Below are positions 1-13,169 of a DNA stretch of 64,000 bases, one piece after another. Positions within the stretch are counted from its first letter, which is position 1. Every line of letters starts with the position of its first letter. The notes beneath the pieces were generated by a model. It searched no databases. It was not told where the DNA came from and was given only the letters and a program-made list of their open reading frames with translations. Source of the DNA: Syngnathus acus (Eukaryota > Chordata > Actinopteri > Syngnathiformes > Syngnathidae); the NCBI RefSeq assembly GCF_901709675.1, contig NC_051095.1:9081956-9145955 (forward strand), in the 5' to 3' direction. The translations under genes and the position numbers were made by a program.

Positions 1-1424
1 CTGTTGCTTTAAAACAACGACACGTCAAGAAAGGTGACAATGCTGACACATTGTTCACTTCCAACCGTGACTGCCTTTGAATGACATCTGGTTTTCAAGC
101 CTGAATCTATTATGCCGACGTGAGCAAATCGCGCACATGCTAATAGGAAGAATTGTTAATGAATCGACCAAATGTTTTTTGCTTGTCTGCCTCACAGAAA
201 GGTTCCTGGTTCAACTCCAGTCAGCCCAGTTTTATACTTTCTGGGAACCACCCCAAAATGGGGTGTGTCCAAGATTCAAGAAGTTTATTCAGAAAGTACC
301 AAGACTGCTGTCACAAAAGATATAATGGAAACCCCAACATGACACCTGCTCACAACAGCCTGAGCATCTGACAATTCCTGGTACCACCATTTTGGCCTTT
401 GATGAAGGCTGGGCAAAGAAGGCTGGGAATTGTTTTTCACACGACAAGAACCCCCTTGTCAAAAATGTCCATACTATTATTAGTTTAGGTAGTTGTATCA
501 CATTCCATTTATATCTCCAAACAGTAACAGTTTTTGGACTGGCGTCGGAAAGAACTAGAAAAGGGTTTCCTGCGTTGCCCATTGTTGGAGAAACTACCAC
601 CGGACATTTCTCTACATGCACAAACAAACATTTGGACAATGCAGATGGTGGGTCGGGGGAATGGGAAGTCACGTGGACGGCCACTATCCCCAACTGTTGA
701 CACAATCTGCGCTCTGTGCCACCTAATTCCCGGATGCCGGCTCATCCTGTCCTCCAAATCTCTCCAAATCCCACGGACAGTGGTCCCAGAGAGGCCTTGT
801 TTATCCTGGGCCCCGGCCGGGGAGGCCTCGGACCCCCGGCTCATTCCCCGTCTCTAAAGTGCGACACAGTCACACACTCATCAGTTAATGCCGAACATCT
901 GGAGGGATTAACAGTGTCAGGCCAATCAGAGTTGAGCTGAAAGATCCCAGTGAAATAGCATTCTGCAGCTGCACTCGGCATTCAAGTGCTTCCGGATTGC
1001 CATTCCTCATGCTCTCCCCTTTGCTCCCTTTTCTTCCTCGTCAACTTGCCGGGAATTGATGGCCTCTGTCTTTGCTCTTTTGGTTCTTCTCGCCAGCTCA
1101 AATATCCAAACAACAGGAGAGTAATATGAGCTCTCTACCTACTAAATAAAATCAGTGATGACACTTCTTTGGACATAAAAAGAAAAACTTAAAAATAATC
1201 TGTTTCTTAAGAGGGATTGATAGTCAGTCTCTGTGCTTTTGCACTTTGTTTTCAGTTCAACTATTCAAATCGGTGGAGAGTGACGTGAACGTTTTACTGA
1301 CAAAAAGCAGTGACGCTGCTTTCCAGGACAAAGTCCCTTGGCACCATTTTATTCATCAAAGCATAGGTTCAGTAATTAACACCAGTGAACTGATTTCCTA
1401 TTAGAAGGGGCCTTGGTACAATCT
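1..1424. other. No gene seen
   Basis: Unique-looking non-coding sequence. Short open frames on both strands overlap one another and match nothing I recognise. Around 650-860 the sequence is GC-richer. Confidence 0.5.
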
Positions 1425-2220
1425 TAAGATAAGATAAAATAAGATAGTCCTTTATTATTCCCTCAATGGGGAAACTCCTGTGTAAGCAGCAGTACACTTA
1501 ACATACACTCACACACGCATGCAGGGAAGGGGGTAAAAGATTTAAAAAAGTAAAGATATATATAATTTAAAAAAAAAATGGACAGTATGTACACAATACA
1601 CTTTACACAGTATACACAATATACAGTGGAGATAAGAAATTATTAGATAAAAAAAATAGTGCAAGGGAAGGAAAAAAACTGCAAAAGCAGGTAGAAAGAG
1701 TATGAGGTAGACAGATATTGCACATATGACTTTACACACGGTTATTGCACGTTATTATTGCACGTAATTATTGTCCGTTAGCTACAGTGATTTAGCCTGG
1801 TTGTATAGTCTGATGGCAGCAGGGAGGAAGGACCTGCGATGCCTCTCGGTGGTGCATCGTGGGTGTCGAAGCCGGTCACTGATGGAGCTCTCCAGGGCTC
1901 TGACAGTCTCATGAAGGGGGTGGGAGACGTTGTCCAGGATGGAGGACAGCTTAGCCACCATCCTTCTCTCCCCCACCACCTCCACCCGGTCCAGACTGCA
2001 GCCGAGGACAGAGCCGGCTTTCTTCACCACCTTGTCCAGCCTCTTCCTCTCCGCTGCAGTGATGTCGCTGCTCCAGCAGACCACCCCATAAAGAATGGCG
2101 GACGCCACCACAGAGTCGTAGAAGGTCCTCAGGAGGCCGTCCCTCACTCCGAAGGACCTCAGTCTGCGCAGCAGGTGGAGTCTGCTCTGGCCCTTCTTGT
2201 ATAGGGCCTGAGTGGTATCT
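1425..2220 (-). mobile_element. 5'-truncated non-LTR retrotransposon (L2/CR1-group LINE), 3' end
   Basis: On the minus strand an open frame from about 2218 to the stop at 1782-1784 encodes ALYKKGQSRLHLLRRLRSFG, then a stretch beginning LLRTFYDSVVASAILYGVVC and the C-terminus RRSFLPAAIRLYNQAKSL. This is the familiar C-terminal end of the reverse transcriptase ORF of fish LINEs. A stop (TAA) precedes it at the truncation point near 2221. The 3' UTR follows, with GTGCAATA-type repeats, ending at 1425 with AATAAAGGACTATCTTA and a TCTTA/TTTTA tail. It is a dead copy: the endonuclease and the catalytic RT region are missing. Confidence 0.85.
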
Positions 2221-2655
2221 TAGAGCATTTCAAATAAGCGTGAACGTGTGAATTGTTCTTGATCTTGGTAATATCATTGTTGGTTTCAATGTGGGTCGTC
2301 CACAGTTTGCATAAACAACCTGTGCTTTCCCACACCTATCCCGACCTGAACTTTGGTGTTGGATGTTTTTCAGTTTGCATTCACAGCAAATGCGGCTGTT
2401 TGTCTCTCGGGACGAACGTCTGGTCGGCCTGTAATTTCTGCTAGGGTTGGACGGCAAGCGCGTCATTAAATGGGAGGACAAGTGTGAGACGGAGACACGT
2501 TGGAGAGTGGAGAAGAATAGTGGAAGTGAAGTGGGGTCACGGCACCACCTGCTCTAAATGTTTGCCGTCGTAAATCTTGCGCCGTCGAGTTGCTCCGCAC
2601 ATGCAGGGCTGGAAGAAGACAAAGTCACGTTTCCATCTTAAAGTGGGTTATAATA

Positions 2656-2790
2656 AGTGTTCTCAAGCTTTTTGGGTCCAAGGGCCCCCTACATGGGAGA
2701 AATGTTACAATCGTAATCCAAACACCAGTTAAACATTACGACTTTGTGTACCCAAGCCTGAATATCATAGGAATGAACAAATTGCCTGTT
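2656..2790 (+). mobile_element. hAT-type MITE remnant
   Basis: It begins GTGTTCTCAAGCTTTTTGGG and continues TCCAAGGGCCCCCTACATGGG, like the common hAT end CAGNGGTTCTCAAACTTTTT. The second copy at about 51926 shares the same order of motifs (gene-free, TCCA then CCC, then TACATGGGAGA). The far end has no matching terminal repeat, so it is incomplete. Confidence 0.45.
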
Positions 2791-3499
2791 ATGAACAAAA
2801 ACAATCTGTAATCTGACATTAAAGTAGCAGTTTAAAAGGCAACAAAGTCAAAATGATTGTGAGGAAAAATGCAGTTTGATTCTTGTGTAATTCATTTTCA
2901 AACCTTTCTAAAAAAAATATGATTTATGCGGTACATCACAATCATATGTTCAATTTAGCCATCGCTAAAGTATGGAAGGTAATTTGGGTATTATCTTTGT
3001 TAATGTCTTATTGGGCAGAAAAAAATGTTCTATGGAAAATTAAGGTCTAAGTACATTGAGTCCTATGAAGTTCAAAGGTGAAGGATTTTGCAAAGCGCGA
3101 AGGAACAACAATACGACTCCAGATGAGACCCCTCCTCCCCCGAGGTTCATGTACCCCCACCGGTGATGAAATTGTACGAGATCAAGTTGCTGGAATGCGC
3201 CGGCAGTCTTGCTTCTACTGGGACTAATCGTTGGCTTTTGCTGCATCTGATCCTAAACAGCTGCTTAGCAGACGGGGGCTGCAACTGGGAATGCCCAAGC
3301 CACTTTGGACCCTCAGACGCTCTCCAAATTTATTTTGGCATATTTGGTTGTGGAAAAAACTTGAAACTCAGGCGAAAGACTTGAAAAGTTGACAAATTGC
3401 CATTTTCAAAGGTACAAAGGACACTACGAAAAAGCCATTTGCAAAGACTCATGCCAAGTTGATTCACAGATAGCGAGACGGCCAATAGCAAGAAAGATG

Positions 3500-3690
3500 G
3501 GTCAAGAAAGATTTCTGTCCTATCATAGAAAATTGAATAAGAAATGATGTCCTATTTTTTAAAAAACACAAATAAACAGTAAAAAGAAAAACACAATGCC
3601 CTGTCTTGAATGACAGAATCATGTCACATTTTGTCCCATCCTGTTTTACTAAAAGAAAAAAAAACGGCTCATGTCTTATTCTGTTTTAAT
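3500..3690. repeat. Degenerate tandem repeat with TGTCC/TGTCT motifs
   Basis: Irregular reiteration of a unit like CATGTCCTATTTTTTAAAAAA, seen as TCTGTCCTATCAT, GATGTCCTATTTTTT, TGCCCTGTCTTGAA, TTTGTCCCATCCTG and CATGTCTTATTCTG. It belongs with the block at 4460-4780. Confidence 0.45.
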
Positions 3691-4459
3691 AAATCCTCTT
3701 GTATCTTTTAGCAGGTCATTTTCAGAGAATACGTTAAAAGAAAATAAGTTACGTTGCTAACTGTTATCCTACACAGATAATAACTTTTCATATATTTGCA
3801 GCTTGAGACTCCAGTGCGTTTATGTCTAAGCGACAATGTCATGGATTGAGTGTGTTGATTTCCTGTCGCTGTCAAGTAGAAGCCATTTGGCGCCAAGATA
3901 ATTAGAGAAATTAGCCAGTATGTGGAATGTTTTCCCTTGACAGAGTGACAAAGGAAGCCTTCCAGAAACGCTCCTCACTTCCTGATGCAACGTTCCTCCA
4001 CACATCTTGACACACTTAATCGCTCACGTTTGCCAGCACCATCTTTCCTTTTGTGACATGAATGTGTGCACATTGCAAACTACACAAGAAAATCAAATCC
4101 TTTCAACCCAAGCCAGATGTTTTGTGTTAAAAGCAGTGAGACTCTTGCGAAAAGTGCTTCAATCAAATTCAGTTTCAGTTATCCTAAGTACCTAATAATC
4201 ATAAGGCAATCCATCGAAATAAATTAGATTACACCGCAATGGAAGCATGACATCCGGCAGTCTGCGTGCTCTTAATTGCTGGCACAATTTGAGGTAAAAG
4301 ACAATATTTTCTACAGCGGTTTGTGTTTTCATGGTGATAATTTGGATACTGTAACTTAATGTACTAAAAATACCCAGGCAGTCTAGTTTAGAAAAGCAGA
4401 TGACGTCCTGTGATGTGCTATTTGGTACTAGCAAAAAAATACTACTAATAATAATAATC

Positions 4460-4780
4460 ATAAATAGTGTCCTGTCCCATACTATCCAAAACAGAATATG
4501 ATCTCTCATTGAAAAAAGTCAAACAAATCATGTCCTGTCCTATCGTGTCACATCTATACTGTCCCATTAAAAAAAGAACTCAAACACATCCTGTCCTGTG
4601 CCCGTATCATGTCATGACCTATCCCAATAAATTAAAAGAGATCAATAGAACAGGAATGGCCAATGTTAATGTCCTAAAAGAAAAAATATATATTCCTGTA
4701 TTGTCTTGTCATATTAAAATAGAGAAGAATCTTTTAGAATCTTTTCCTATCTTTGTCCTGTCAAATTCAAAGAAGAAGAA
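4460..4780. repeat. Degenerate tandem repeat, CATGTCCTGTCC type
   Basis: Repeated but diverged units: GTGTCCTGTCCCATA, CATGTCCTGTCCTATCG, CTGTCCCATTAAAAAAAG, CATCCTGTCCTGTG and others, each followed by an A-rich segment. The continuous open frames here come from this periodic composition and are not genes. Confidence 0.5.
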
Positions 4781-4784
4781 GAAA

Positions 4785-7010
4785 AAAGAGATTAGGTTCT
4801 TGTGCATTTAATGACCTCAAGAAAATCTCCCATTTCTGGACCATCATAAACCACCCTTATATGGGGTTTAGTATATACTGCAGCATTCCTTTTCCTTTCA
4901 GTTTCTTCCACAGCTTTTGTTTCTGCAGCATTTAGTTACAAAACAGTATTACTATCTTCACTTCCATTGTTTTTAGTAATAACTCAGCACACAGAGCGTT
5001 TGTTTGGACGGTCATTGCCGTGTCTTAAGGTCATATTTTACTAGGCGCGGGGTGGTGTAACGGAGACAGGAAGTGGTTTTGAATCAGTGCCATCATCCAC
5101 CTCCAGACAACCCCCCCCCCCACCCCCAACCTCCTACTCCCACATCCCCTCTGATATTTCAGCTTTGCCGTTTCATTCCTTCTAATTCATTCCTACCCTG
5201 ACCACTTCTCTAAATAAATAAAAAAGTTGAACACTCTCTTTCCCATAGGAAATACAATCATCCCCCACACACTTAACGGGCAAATTTAAGACATATCAGG
5301 GGATTACTGTAACATAAAGTGAACTAATTCATTCTCAGCTCATAGTGTAACCATCATAAAAAAAAAAGATTACCTGTACGGGAGTTGTAACTTTTTTTTT
5401 TTTACGAGCATAAACAGGAGTTTGTCCAGGTTTGCCTTTCAAATCGTTTTATTGAATAGAGAACCACGAGGTATCAATTAACTTGGATCCCATGAATCCT
5501 CGAGTTAGCTGATTCCATGAACACAGGCAGACTTACTGGATTTATCGGAAACACAGCGGACAATTCGGGTAAATCGGATAATTTATTCAAATTAGTCGAA
5601 CCGCCACATTCACTGCGGACTCAGATTAATTCGGCAGCTCACATTGTCATTTAAGATTATTTGGTTTCCTGACAGAACAGACTCTGAAAACCCAACAGAC
5701 CCAAACGATGTCTGTTCAACTGAGAGTCAAACTTGAGTGAGCGGACTCACCACAAATACAGCAGATGATTCTTGTGAATCAGGAGGGGTGACACGAACAC
5801 TGACTCAAGTAATTTAATAACTGGATCACTTTAGCCAGTGAGTAACTCGGACTAATGTTTGTTCTGAGATACAGTATTTTCCAGGAAACTTTGAACTTTG
5901 TTTAATTTTTTTGGCATTTCCAGTGAGCTGCATGGCCTTGGCAGAGGTCTGTGAACTCTGGTTGCACCTCAGGCTTGTAATGGTGAGGCGATCCGTGAAT
6001 TAAGACATGGAGGGATCATGGGTAAATGGACACAGAGGTGTGGAGGTTAATGGCCACCAGGGCATGGTTATGGTTAGAAATAGAAGGAGAGTGCTTTATG
6101 AGGCGCTCAGCCTCTAAATGTTACGGCTGTGTCACTTTTGCTCCAGAGACAAATTGTGCTGGAAAAATATGGCCCATAAAGTCTGTCAAAGCGCAGCGCA
6201 TGTGTGGCAAAGCATGAAAAAGTGCCATAAATGAAACACCCCCACTCACACACACACACACAAGAAAAAGAAAGACAAAGTGATTGACATCTGGTCGTGT
6301 GTGTGTGTGTGCGCCCCATGTGTCTGCCAAATTAAATGACAAAGTCTTGTACGTGGAGGTTGGTGGTGCTCTATGTGTGTGCTTAGAATATTCCTCCAAC
6401 AGAGCACTGACACACCTAAACAAATGGAGATAACATTGCTTCAGAAATGTTGGTACCTTTCAAAAAGCATAAACAGTGAATCTCATTTTGACTCTGTTGC
6501 CAACCAAAACAGCAGCACCCACGAGGCATGTAAAGACTCATAAAGCGAGCATGCCTCGCATGTATGCGAAAGCAGGTTATTAGCAAAATATGCTTCTCTC
6601 CCTCACAATTGTAAACAACTTCCATTTGGGAATTTGGACTGCAGTGTACTATTATTATCATTAGAGAAAAACACATAATTGCGCTTTCAGCCGCAGTGTT
6701 TAAGATGCCTTCCATGACATTTTGTGCGAGGAGAACTTGTGTGGAGATAACATTGACGTGGTCTTAATTATAGGTGTGCTTGGCAGGTCAACGGGTAATA
6801 AGTGGAAGGCGGTGGGGTGACTTTTTTGTTTTGTGGGAATGTGAACGCAAAGCCTGACAATTGCATGAAAAGATGTCAGTGTTGGGTTTCTCCGTCCATT
6901 GCTCTAGCTAGTATAAGCCTTTCCCTTTCCAGCTCGGAGGGTCGGAGTTCACGCAACAGGCCCGGGGCCTCTGAAATGAGCTTAGGGGTGAGCAAGAAGT
7001 GCAGAAAAAG
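4785..7010. other. No gene seen; short simple repeats only
   Basis: It contains a C-rich tract (about 5109-5125), homopolymer A and T runs near 5360-5400, and short (CA)n and (GT)n at 6245-6315. Open frames across the CA/GT repeats encode only His/Thr or Cys/Val runs. Confidence 0.5.
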
Positions 7011-7012
7011 AT

Positions 7013-7210
7013 CTCAACTCAACTTTACTTAGGAAAATAATGCATAGGATAATATCTGCATATAATGTGCTGTACGTAATGTAGAAAATGCTTATATATA
7101 TTCACAGTATGTTGAACAATAAATTAATAACATACAAACAGGTAAGAATAAAAGATTAAAACAATGGGTCATGCTGAGTCAAAAGCCACAGAATCAAAAT
7201 ATATATATTT
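7013..7210. mobile_element. Fish retroposon tail (CAACTCAACTTTA family)
   Basis: It starts TCTCAACTCAACTTTACTTA and ends with AGATTAAAACAATGGGTCATGC and TGAGTCAAAAGCCACAGAAT. This pairing of a CAACTCAACTTTATTTATA end with an A-rich interior ending in GCTGAGTCAAAAGCC is, from memory, a common interspersed repeat in fish genomes. The same end sequence recurs near 27339, 38708 and 47045. Confidence 0.5.
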
Positions 7211-7214
7211 TTTT

Positions 7215-9300
7215 TTCTTTCTTGTCTTACATTTGGTGGGAGGTCATTTTAAGGAGATGGACAATCAAAAAAACGATATTGTACATGTGGTTCTGAACCA
7301 CTTGGTGCGTGCTGAAGAGTTGGGCCTTTTTTCTCTGAGTTCTGCAATGTTGGGATCGCAGTAAGATGTGCGCTTTAAAATGTCTGGATTAGCCAATCAA
7401 TGATGTCATACAAATTTAGAGGTAATTATTTGAGTAATTTATTTCAATAAGTGATAGGTCACGCTTTTGTCTTCATGTTCTATTTGCAGCCAAAGATTAG
7501 AATGGCGTTGGCGATTGCAACCATTTAGATGACTTAAGGCCAATGTCATAGGGGTATGTAACCTCTGGCAAAGGGGTTAACAAGGCATCATGATCATTAT
7601 GGCTGATGGAAGAGCAGTGAAAACAACTTTTAAATGATTGCGCTGATGCATACCAATTTTCAGGGTCTGCTAAGTAGCTCACCGAAAGGCAAGTTAGTCT
7701 CCAGTCTCGAAGATGAGACATGAGATGAGACTTCTGAGTGTGTTGAAATATGACAAAAACATTCTGTTGTAGATCATGCAACATTCAAGTTGCCCAGTCA
7801 AAAAACAATCATGGAAATTTTGATCAGAGATAAGTTGAGACAGAAACTGAAGCTACTTTGATTTAGAGGAATGTAGTTTTTACGATACTGTTTTGCAGCA
7901 ATTCATGTTAACTGATTTTTACCCTTACAAATTTTGTGGTGGATCACAATGCACTTTGGTTAAAAAAATAAAATGCCTTGTATTTCTGGTAAGTTCAATG
8001 AACCGCTTACAAGACTTGAGGTTGGAAGTTCTACACAATTACTAGAGTCAGTAAATTTCACCTCTTTATTTTTGTCTCCCTTAGGATGTTAAATCATATT
8101 TTATTATGGCTTCATTTTTTTTTTTTATTGAAACAACCCTAAATTATGCAAGCTTGTTTTAATTTGAATGAAGAACATTAAGCTAAGTCTAATAACACTT
8201 GATGTCATCTTAAATGCTTGCCTCATCAAGGCAATTACAGTATAACCACATCAAACACTTTCATTTTCTTTCTCTCTTTTTTCTTTCAAAGGAAAAGCTG
8301 TCCACTGGAAATTCATCACGTGGCCCGCTCTTCCTATTTCTACACCTCAAGTTGCCATCTCCAACCCCCCAGGAGCATCATAAAGAAAACTGGCAGTCTT
8401 TTCATGCCCTTTTACTGTTGGTGTTAGCAGCCATTTATGACTCCACTGGCTCCAGTGACGTGGGATGTGGGACAAAGGGAGAATGATCCGTCTCCTCTAA
8501 AGCCATTCAACATCTCATATCCTTAACTCCTTTTTTTCTTTTAATGGGCATTTAAGAACGTCTGGAAGAAACCAACCCCCCAAGCGCGGGCCCGGCCGGT
8601 AATGAGGCTCTTTTTGCCTTGACATCAAATGGTCCCTCGGAGTCAAATGTTGCCACCTTTGTTCGTTAAAAAGTTCCTGCACACTTCCTGGCTCATTCCT
8701 AGCCAATGGCAAAGCATCGTGTTGATTGATCTACACTGTGTCACTTTGAATTAATAAACGACATCAATACATATCGGAAGAAGAACACTTCATTTCACAC
8801 CAGGCAACCACTGTGGAATTGATCTTGCACAGTCAGCTTGAGGTTATTCCAGAAAATTCAAAGACCCAAAGTGCGTTTGTGTGCATTCAATATGAGTTCT
8901 TAGAATCCAAGCTGCTGGACTAATGTTTAACCAGCGTGTGGCAATCATGCTGCTGCAAAGAGGTCATACACCGAGTTGTTCATTAAAAGGCAGCAAATTG
9001 ATGATTTCCTTCCTGTTGTTTGCTTGCTGCGGATTCACTTCCGAACTTGCGTTAACACAATGATCTTTATCTGGCCGAGTGATTGCTTAACCGTTGCCCT
9101 CTGGTTATCGCTGTATTGTGGCTAAAGTTGATACCCTCTTCCTTTTTGGTTTCTCCCTAGCAACCAGAAGTAGCTGGAGGCTATCCATCAAGCTAAAATT
9201 GCCTTAGACACATCTTGTTTGGGTGGTTTGTCATGCGTGTGATATAAGCTAACTTATCTCACAAACGACTGCAGGACTGTGACTTTCTGTGAGTTGTTTT
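7215..9300. other. No gene seen
   Basis: AT-rich non-coding sequence with homopolymer T runs near 7206 and 8118. The stretch 8290-8720 is more complex and GC-richer and could hold a conserved non-coding element, but no motif identifies it. Confidence 0.45.
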
Positions 9301-9319
9301 TCATTTGGATAGTCCAAGC

Positions 9320-10165
9320 GCAAAACCCTGACTCGAAACCTTAACTCTGGCTTGGGGAAAAAAAATTGCAAAAGCCCAACGCTGGCTCAAAACCTTACTT
9401 GAGACTGCTTAGTCAGCGCATTAAAAGTTAACGAAGCGGCAAGGCTCATATTGCGTTTGAGTTGGCAAGTGCGGCCGGGCCTCGTATCTGAGAAGGGCTC
9501 CATTGAGGCATAAGCGGGTCAGTGCTGTTTGTGTTCTTCACACGTCCAAAGTGTACAGTGCAGCGGTGGCAAGTTGGTGACTCACGAAACTTTCTCTGTT
9601 TATTTGGATAGCAGAAGGGAGAAGGAAAAATTGGGCAAGAAACTTCAACTTCCTTCCACTTGAATGAGTCAGAAAAAGTTTGTGAATGTTACACTTGATG
9701 ATTCTGCACTTACTGGAGATTTCCTCTCACACAAAATATCCCTGTTACAACATTTCCAATCATTCAAACTCTTAACCTGGGCTTGAAGCCTCATCTGAGT
9801 CCCAAACTTTACCTGAAACACTAGCCTTGGCAAATTTCAAACCCTAGCTCTTGTTTGAAAGCATAACCTGACTTAAAACCCAAACCAATTTTCGAAACAT
9901 TAAAAACGGACCAAATTTGACACCGAAATCCTGAAAACCTAATTTAGACCTTGGAACACAAACTCTTAAGCAGCGGCATAAAACCAAAATTTAGAACCCT
10001 AACCCTGTCTTGAAACCCCAATTTTACATAATACTGAGAAACCGCCACGACCCTCGTGAGGTTAAGCGGTTCGGAAGATGAACTTTAAAACCATAACACT
10101 TTCCACAGGCCTCAAACCTAATTTGAAACTCAAACTTCAAACCATAACCCAAATTAAGTTATACT
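9320..10165. repeat. Degenerate minisatellite, AAACCCTAACC-TGACTTG type
   Basis: Loosely repeated units such as AAACCCTGACTCGAAACC, AAACCTTACTTGAGAC, CTTAACCTGGGCTTGAAGCC, AAACCCTAGCTCTTGTTTG, GAACCCTAACCCTGTCTTG and AAACCCCAATTTT. The motif resembles telomeric CCCTAA by chance of composition but is not a perfect telomere repeat. Confidence 0.6.
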
Positions 10166-10462
10166 TCTTCCTACTCCTTTTCAGACATGTGAATGTGACT
10201 TATGGTTCTTTTGCGGTTATATCTTTATTGCTACGCTTGTAGGCATGTGTATGTGTATATGTATATATATGTATATGTATATTTTTATATGTATATATAT
10301 ATGTGTATATGTATGTATGTGGGTATGTCGGTATGTGTATATATGTATATGCATGTATTTTGTCATGTCTTTTCATTGTGTGCAATAATCTTATTCTTTT
10401 TTTCACATGTTTGAAATAAAAAAAATAAATAAAAATAAAAAAAATAAATAAAAAAAAACAGC
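10165..10462 (+). mobile_element. Likely retroposon 3' tail with embedded (TATG)n microsatellite
   Basis: TTCTTCCTACTCCTTTTCAG and ACATGTGAATG at the left, a GTATAT/GTATGT microsatellite at about 10235-10360, then CACATGTTTGAAATAAA and an (A)n(T) tail to 10459. The order CTTCCTACTCCTTTT ... ATGTTTGAAATAAA plus A-rich tail is typical of a fish LINE 3' UTR. No RT coding remains. Confidence 0.45.
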
Positions 10463-10464
10463 GG

Positions 10465-13030
10465 CATGCGTGTTTTCAATACAGTTGAATGGCATTTTGA
10501 TTCGATTTTGTTTTCACCAAACATTCGCACAAGCTGTCCCACCCTGTAGCGTAAACTCCAGATAACAACATCCTCACTGCGTGTCCCCACAAAATCAGGT
10601 CAAGTTTCCAGTGTGTACCAGCGATTCTTGTCATCATGCCAGCGCATGACTAATGGCGAGAGTCGCGCATCAGCTAGCAAATGAGCGGCTCATTAATACG
10701 TGTGTCTCAAAGTGCGAGCACATCTTGCCAACAAATGCACGCACGCCGGCTAGTAAATGCCTGCCGAGGGTTACGCTAACAAATGTATCAGCGGCGATGG
10801 CTTTTTATGAGCTTGTGTGATGTAAAACCACAGCAAAAGCTGTCATTAATGACACCCCCTCTTATTCCCAACACAAAGAGGAGAACTTGAAAGTAGGCTC
10901 ATTATTCAATATTTACACATGGCGCTTTGTAGTGCACATTCACACAAGCTTGCCATTCGTTGCTTGGATGTTGAGCTCAACGTTAATAGCTAATGTTGCA
11001 ACTCCGACGCGGTCTACTTGTGAACGTAACACGTATTCCAGCTCGGCATACCAAATCGGCAAATGTGTTCAATCTGTTCGATATTTCAAAGGAAATTAAT
11101 CAGCATTCAAGATAATTTAATGCACATTAGGACCTCCAGCCATGTAACTTGGGCTACTCCAGTCGATCTTTTCTTAGCTAGCTGGAATTCATTTGAAATC
11201 CCAATAAATCTGAGATCAAAACAGCTTTGTAGATTCCAATTATCAGGTTTGGATAGGAAGTAGTTTGGATTTCAGCATTGCCTCCCCAAAAGACTGAAGG
11301 AACGTTCATGCCAACCTTGGACATTCTGACTGGATCCAAATCCATGGAAACCGACAATCAATTGCACTCACATTGACCTGCGTGGGAACTGGACCAACAG
11401 ACAAGTGTACCACGCCACAGCCAGTTGCATGTTTTTAAATTGTATTTTTCTAAATGGTCATTGACGCCAAAAGGATTTTTGAAGACCTCAACAATTGGGA
11501 GACCACAAAACAGCTTGGGAGGTCTCACCGATTCCACTATCAGGTTGGGACATGACCCAGTTTGGATTTTATTTCTGTATTACCTAGTAGAAGATTTAGG
11601 GAAATTTTAATGCTTAGCTTGTTTGTTTTGGATCATCAGAGTGGACCAAAATAAAATGTTTAAAAGGTGTCTCGGGGCAGTCTCGATCAAAGGACCAGAA
11701 AAAGGGGTGGTTTCAGTCTGGACCCAACGGAAGTATTATTTTTGGATGGTTCAGACCGTCAACCACAGAGTCCCAGAAGTAAAGTACCGGTTAAGGAAGT
11801 CCAAAAGAGTCTGTCATGCTGTTGCTGGATTGAATACATATGCTGCAGGTAAAGGCCATTAAAGCCAGCCAAGATATACATAAGAAAGAGATCATTTAGC
11901 AAACACCTCAATAATCAGAAACACCTCGTAGTTGTTTTCCTGTCCATAAAAACTGTTTTCGGGGCCACTCCGTCACGAACATTAAAAATAATGAGCGCCT
12001 TCAATCCTGTAAACGCTGCCAAGATATTTTGCACGCTGCGTGCACATCCTGCGAAAAAGGAATATTGCGTCTGGTGCTAAATTTTCATTAGCACAATAGC
12101 AACTGGCAGCGCCGCACCAATACAATAAAGTGGAGACGGGGCGACGTAAACCTGTCACCTCAGCTACAATGGATGGGTCCTGGCTGGAGGGGGGACCTAA
12201 ATCAGTAGCAGGGAGGAAGGTTAGGGAAGTGGACGAGGGCTCGTGGGTTGTCTTAGCAAGTACCCTCGGACTTGAGGAGAGGGAAAGGAGGGGGAGCGTG
12301 TGTCTGTCTGTTCATGTCAGTGAGGCCCAAGGAAGGCCCCAGGCTGCCTTCCTCCCTCTGTCGCTGTCCCCCCCGCCCCTCGGCGGATCCTCTTCTGGCT
12401 CCAGTCGGACTCTGGCTCTGATTAATAGCCACCGGAGGTGTCCGGCGACGGCCTGATAAGGGACCCCCGCCTCCCTGAGCCCTACTCGTAACAGGCTAAG
12501 TCGCTCTCCTTCCCCTCTTCTGGCACTCAAGCAAGCCAATTAAGCACATCTTAAAACTCGGGTGCGGTGACAACTGGTCTGGGCCTCTGCTAGTGAAACT
12601 GCAGTGTTCACATGAAGGATGCCGGATCACGTTTAACCCCTTGGGCAAAAACATCAAAGGTTGGAAATTGTTCTAGCCCGGCTCTACATGGACATGTGAA
12701 ATGGACAGATTTTCATGAAGATGAATCTTGTGAGTGAAGTTCAGGCTCTAATTAATACATTTGACAAACTTCTCCAAAACACATTAGTCGCCATGATGTT
12801 CATAAGAAAGGCTGCGCTGCACTGTTTATGTGTAGCAGTTATACTTCAAGTCGCTTACCTAATCTGTTTTCTGTCCCATACCAAATGTTTGGTATAAAAA
12901 AATAAAAGTATCCTAATACATCACCAGTACCACTACAGGCCTAAGTGTTTGCGTTAGCTTTCGCCATTTTGACAGGATCATAGTGCCTCATTTTCTCCAT
13001 CTCTGCCATTCCTGGATTCATTTAATGGCT
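10465..13030. other. No gene seen
   Basis: Non-coding sequence. 12130-12540 is GC-rich (G-rich then C-rich) with frames open on both strands that match nothing recognised. 10620-10870 and 11960-12130 look complex and repeat-free. Confidence 0.45.
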
Positions 13031-13098
13031 TCTGGTTGGTTGGGTTTGGGTTGGGCTTGGTTTTTGGTTTGGTTTGGTTTGTGTCGGTTTGGTTTGTG

Positions 13099-13165
13099 TT
13101 GGTTGGTTGGTTGGTTGGTTGGTTGGTTGGTTGGTTGGTTGGTTGGTTGGTTGGTTGGTTGGTTG
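13099..13165. repeat. (TTGG)n microsatellite
   Basis: About 16 perfect units of TTGG, preceded from about 13036 by imperfect GGTTTGGGTTGG-like copies. It generates spurious open frames (Gly-Trp-Leu-Val on plus, Pro-Thr-Asn-Gln on minus). Confidence 0.97.
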
Positions 13166-13169
13166 TGAC

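Noticed and set aside
1839-2204. 121-codon plus-strand frame
   Set aside because: It is antisense to the LINE reverse transcriptase remnant, which is the frame with recognisable protein similarity.
9320-10165. Interstitial telomere array
   Set aside because: CCCTAA occurs only sporadically inside longer diverged units, so it is not a (CCCTAA)n array.
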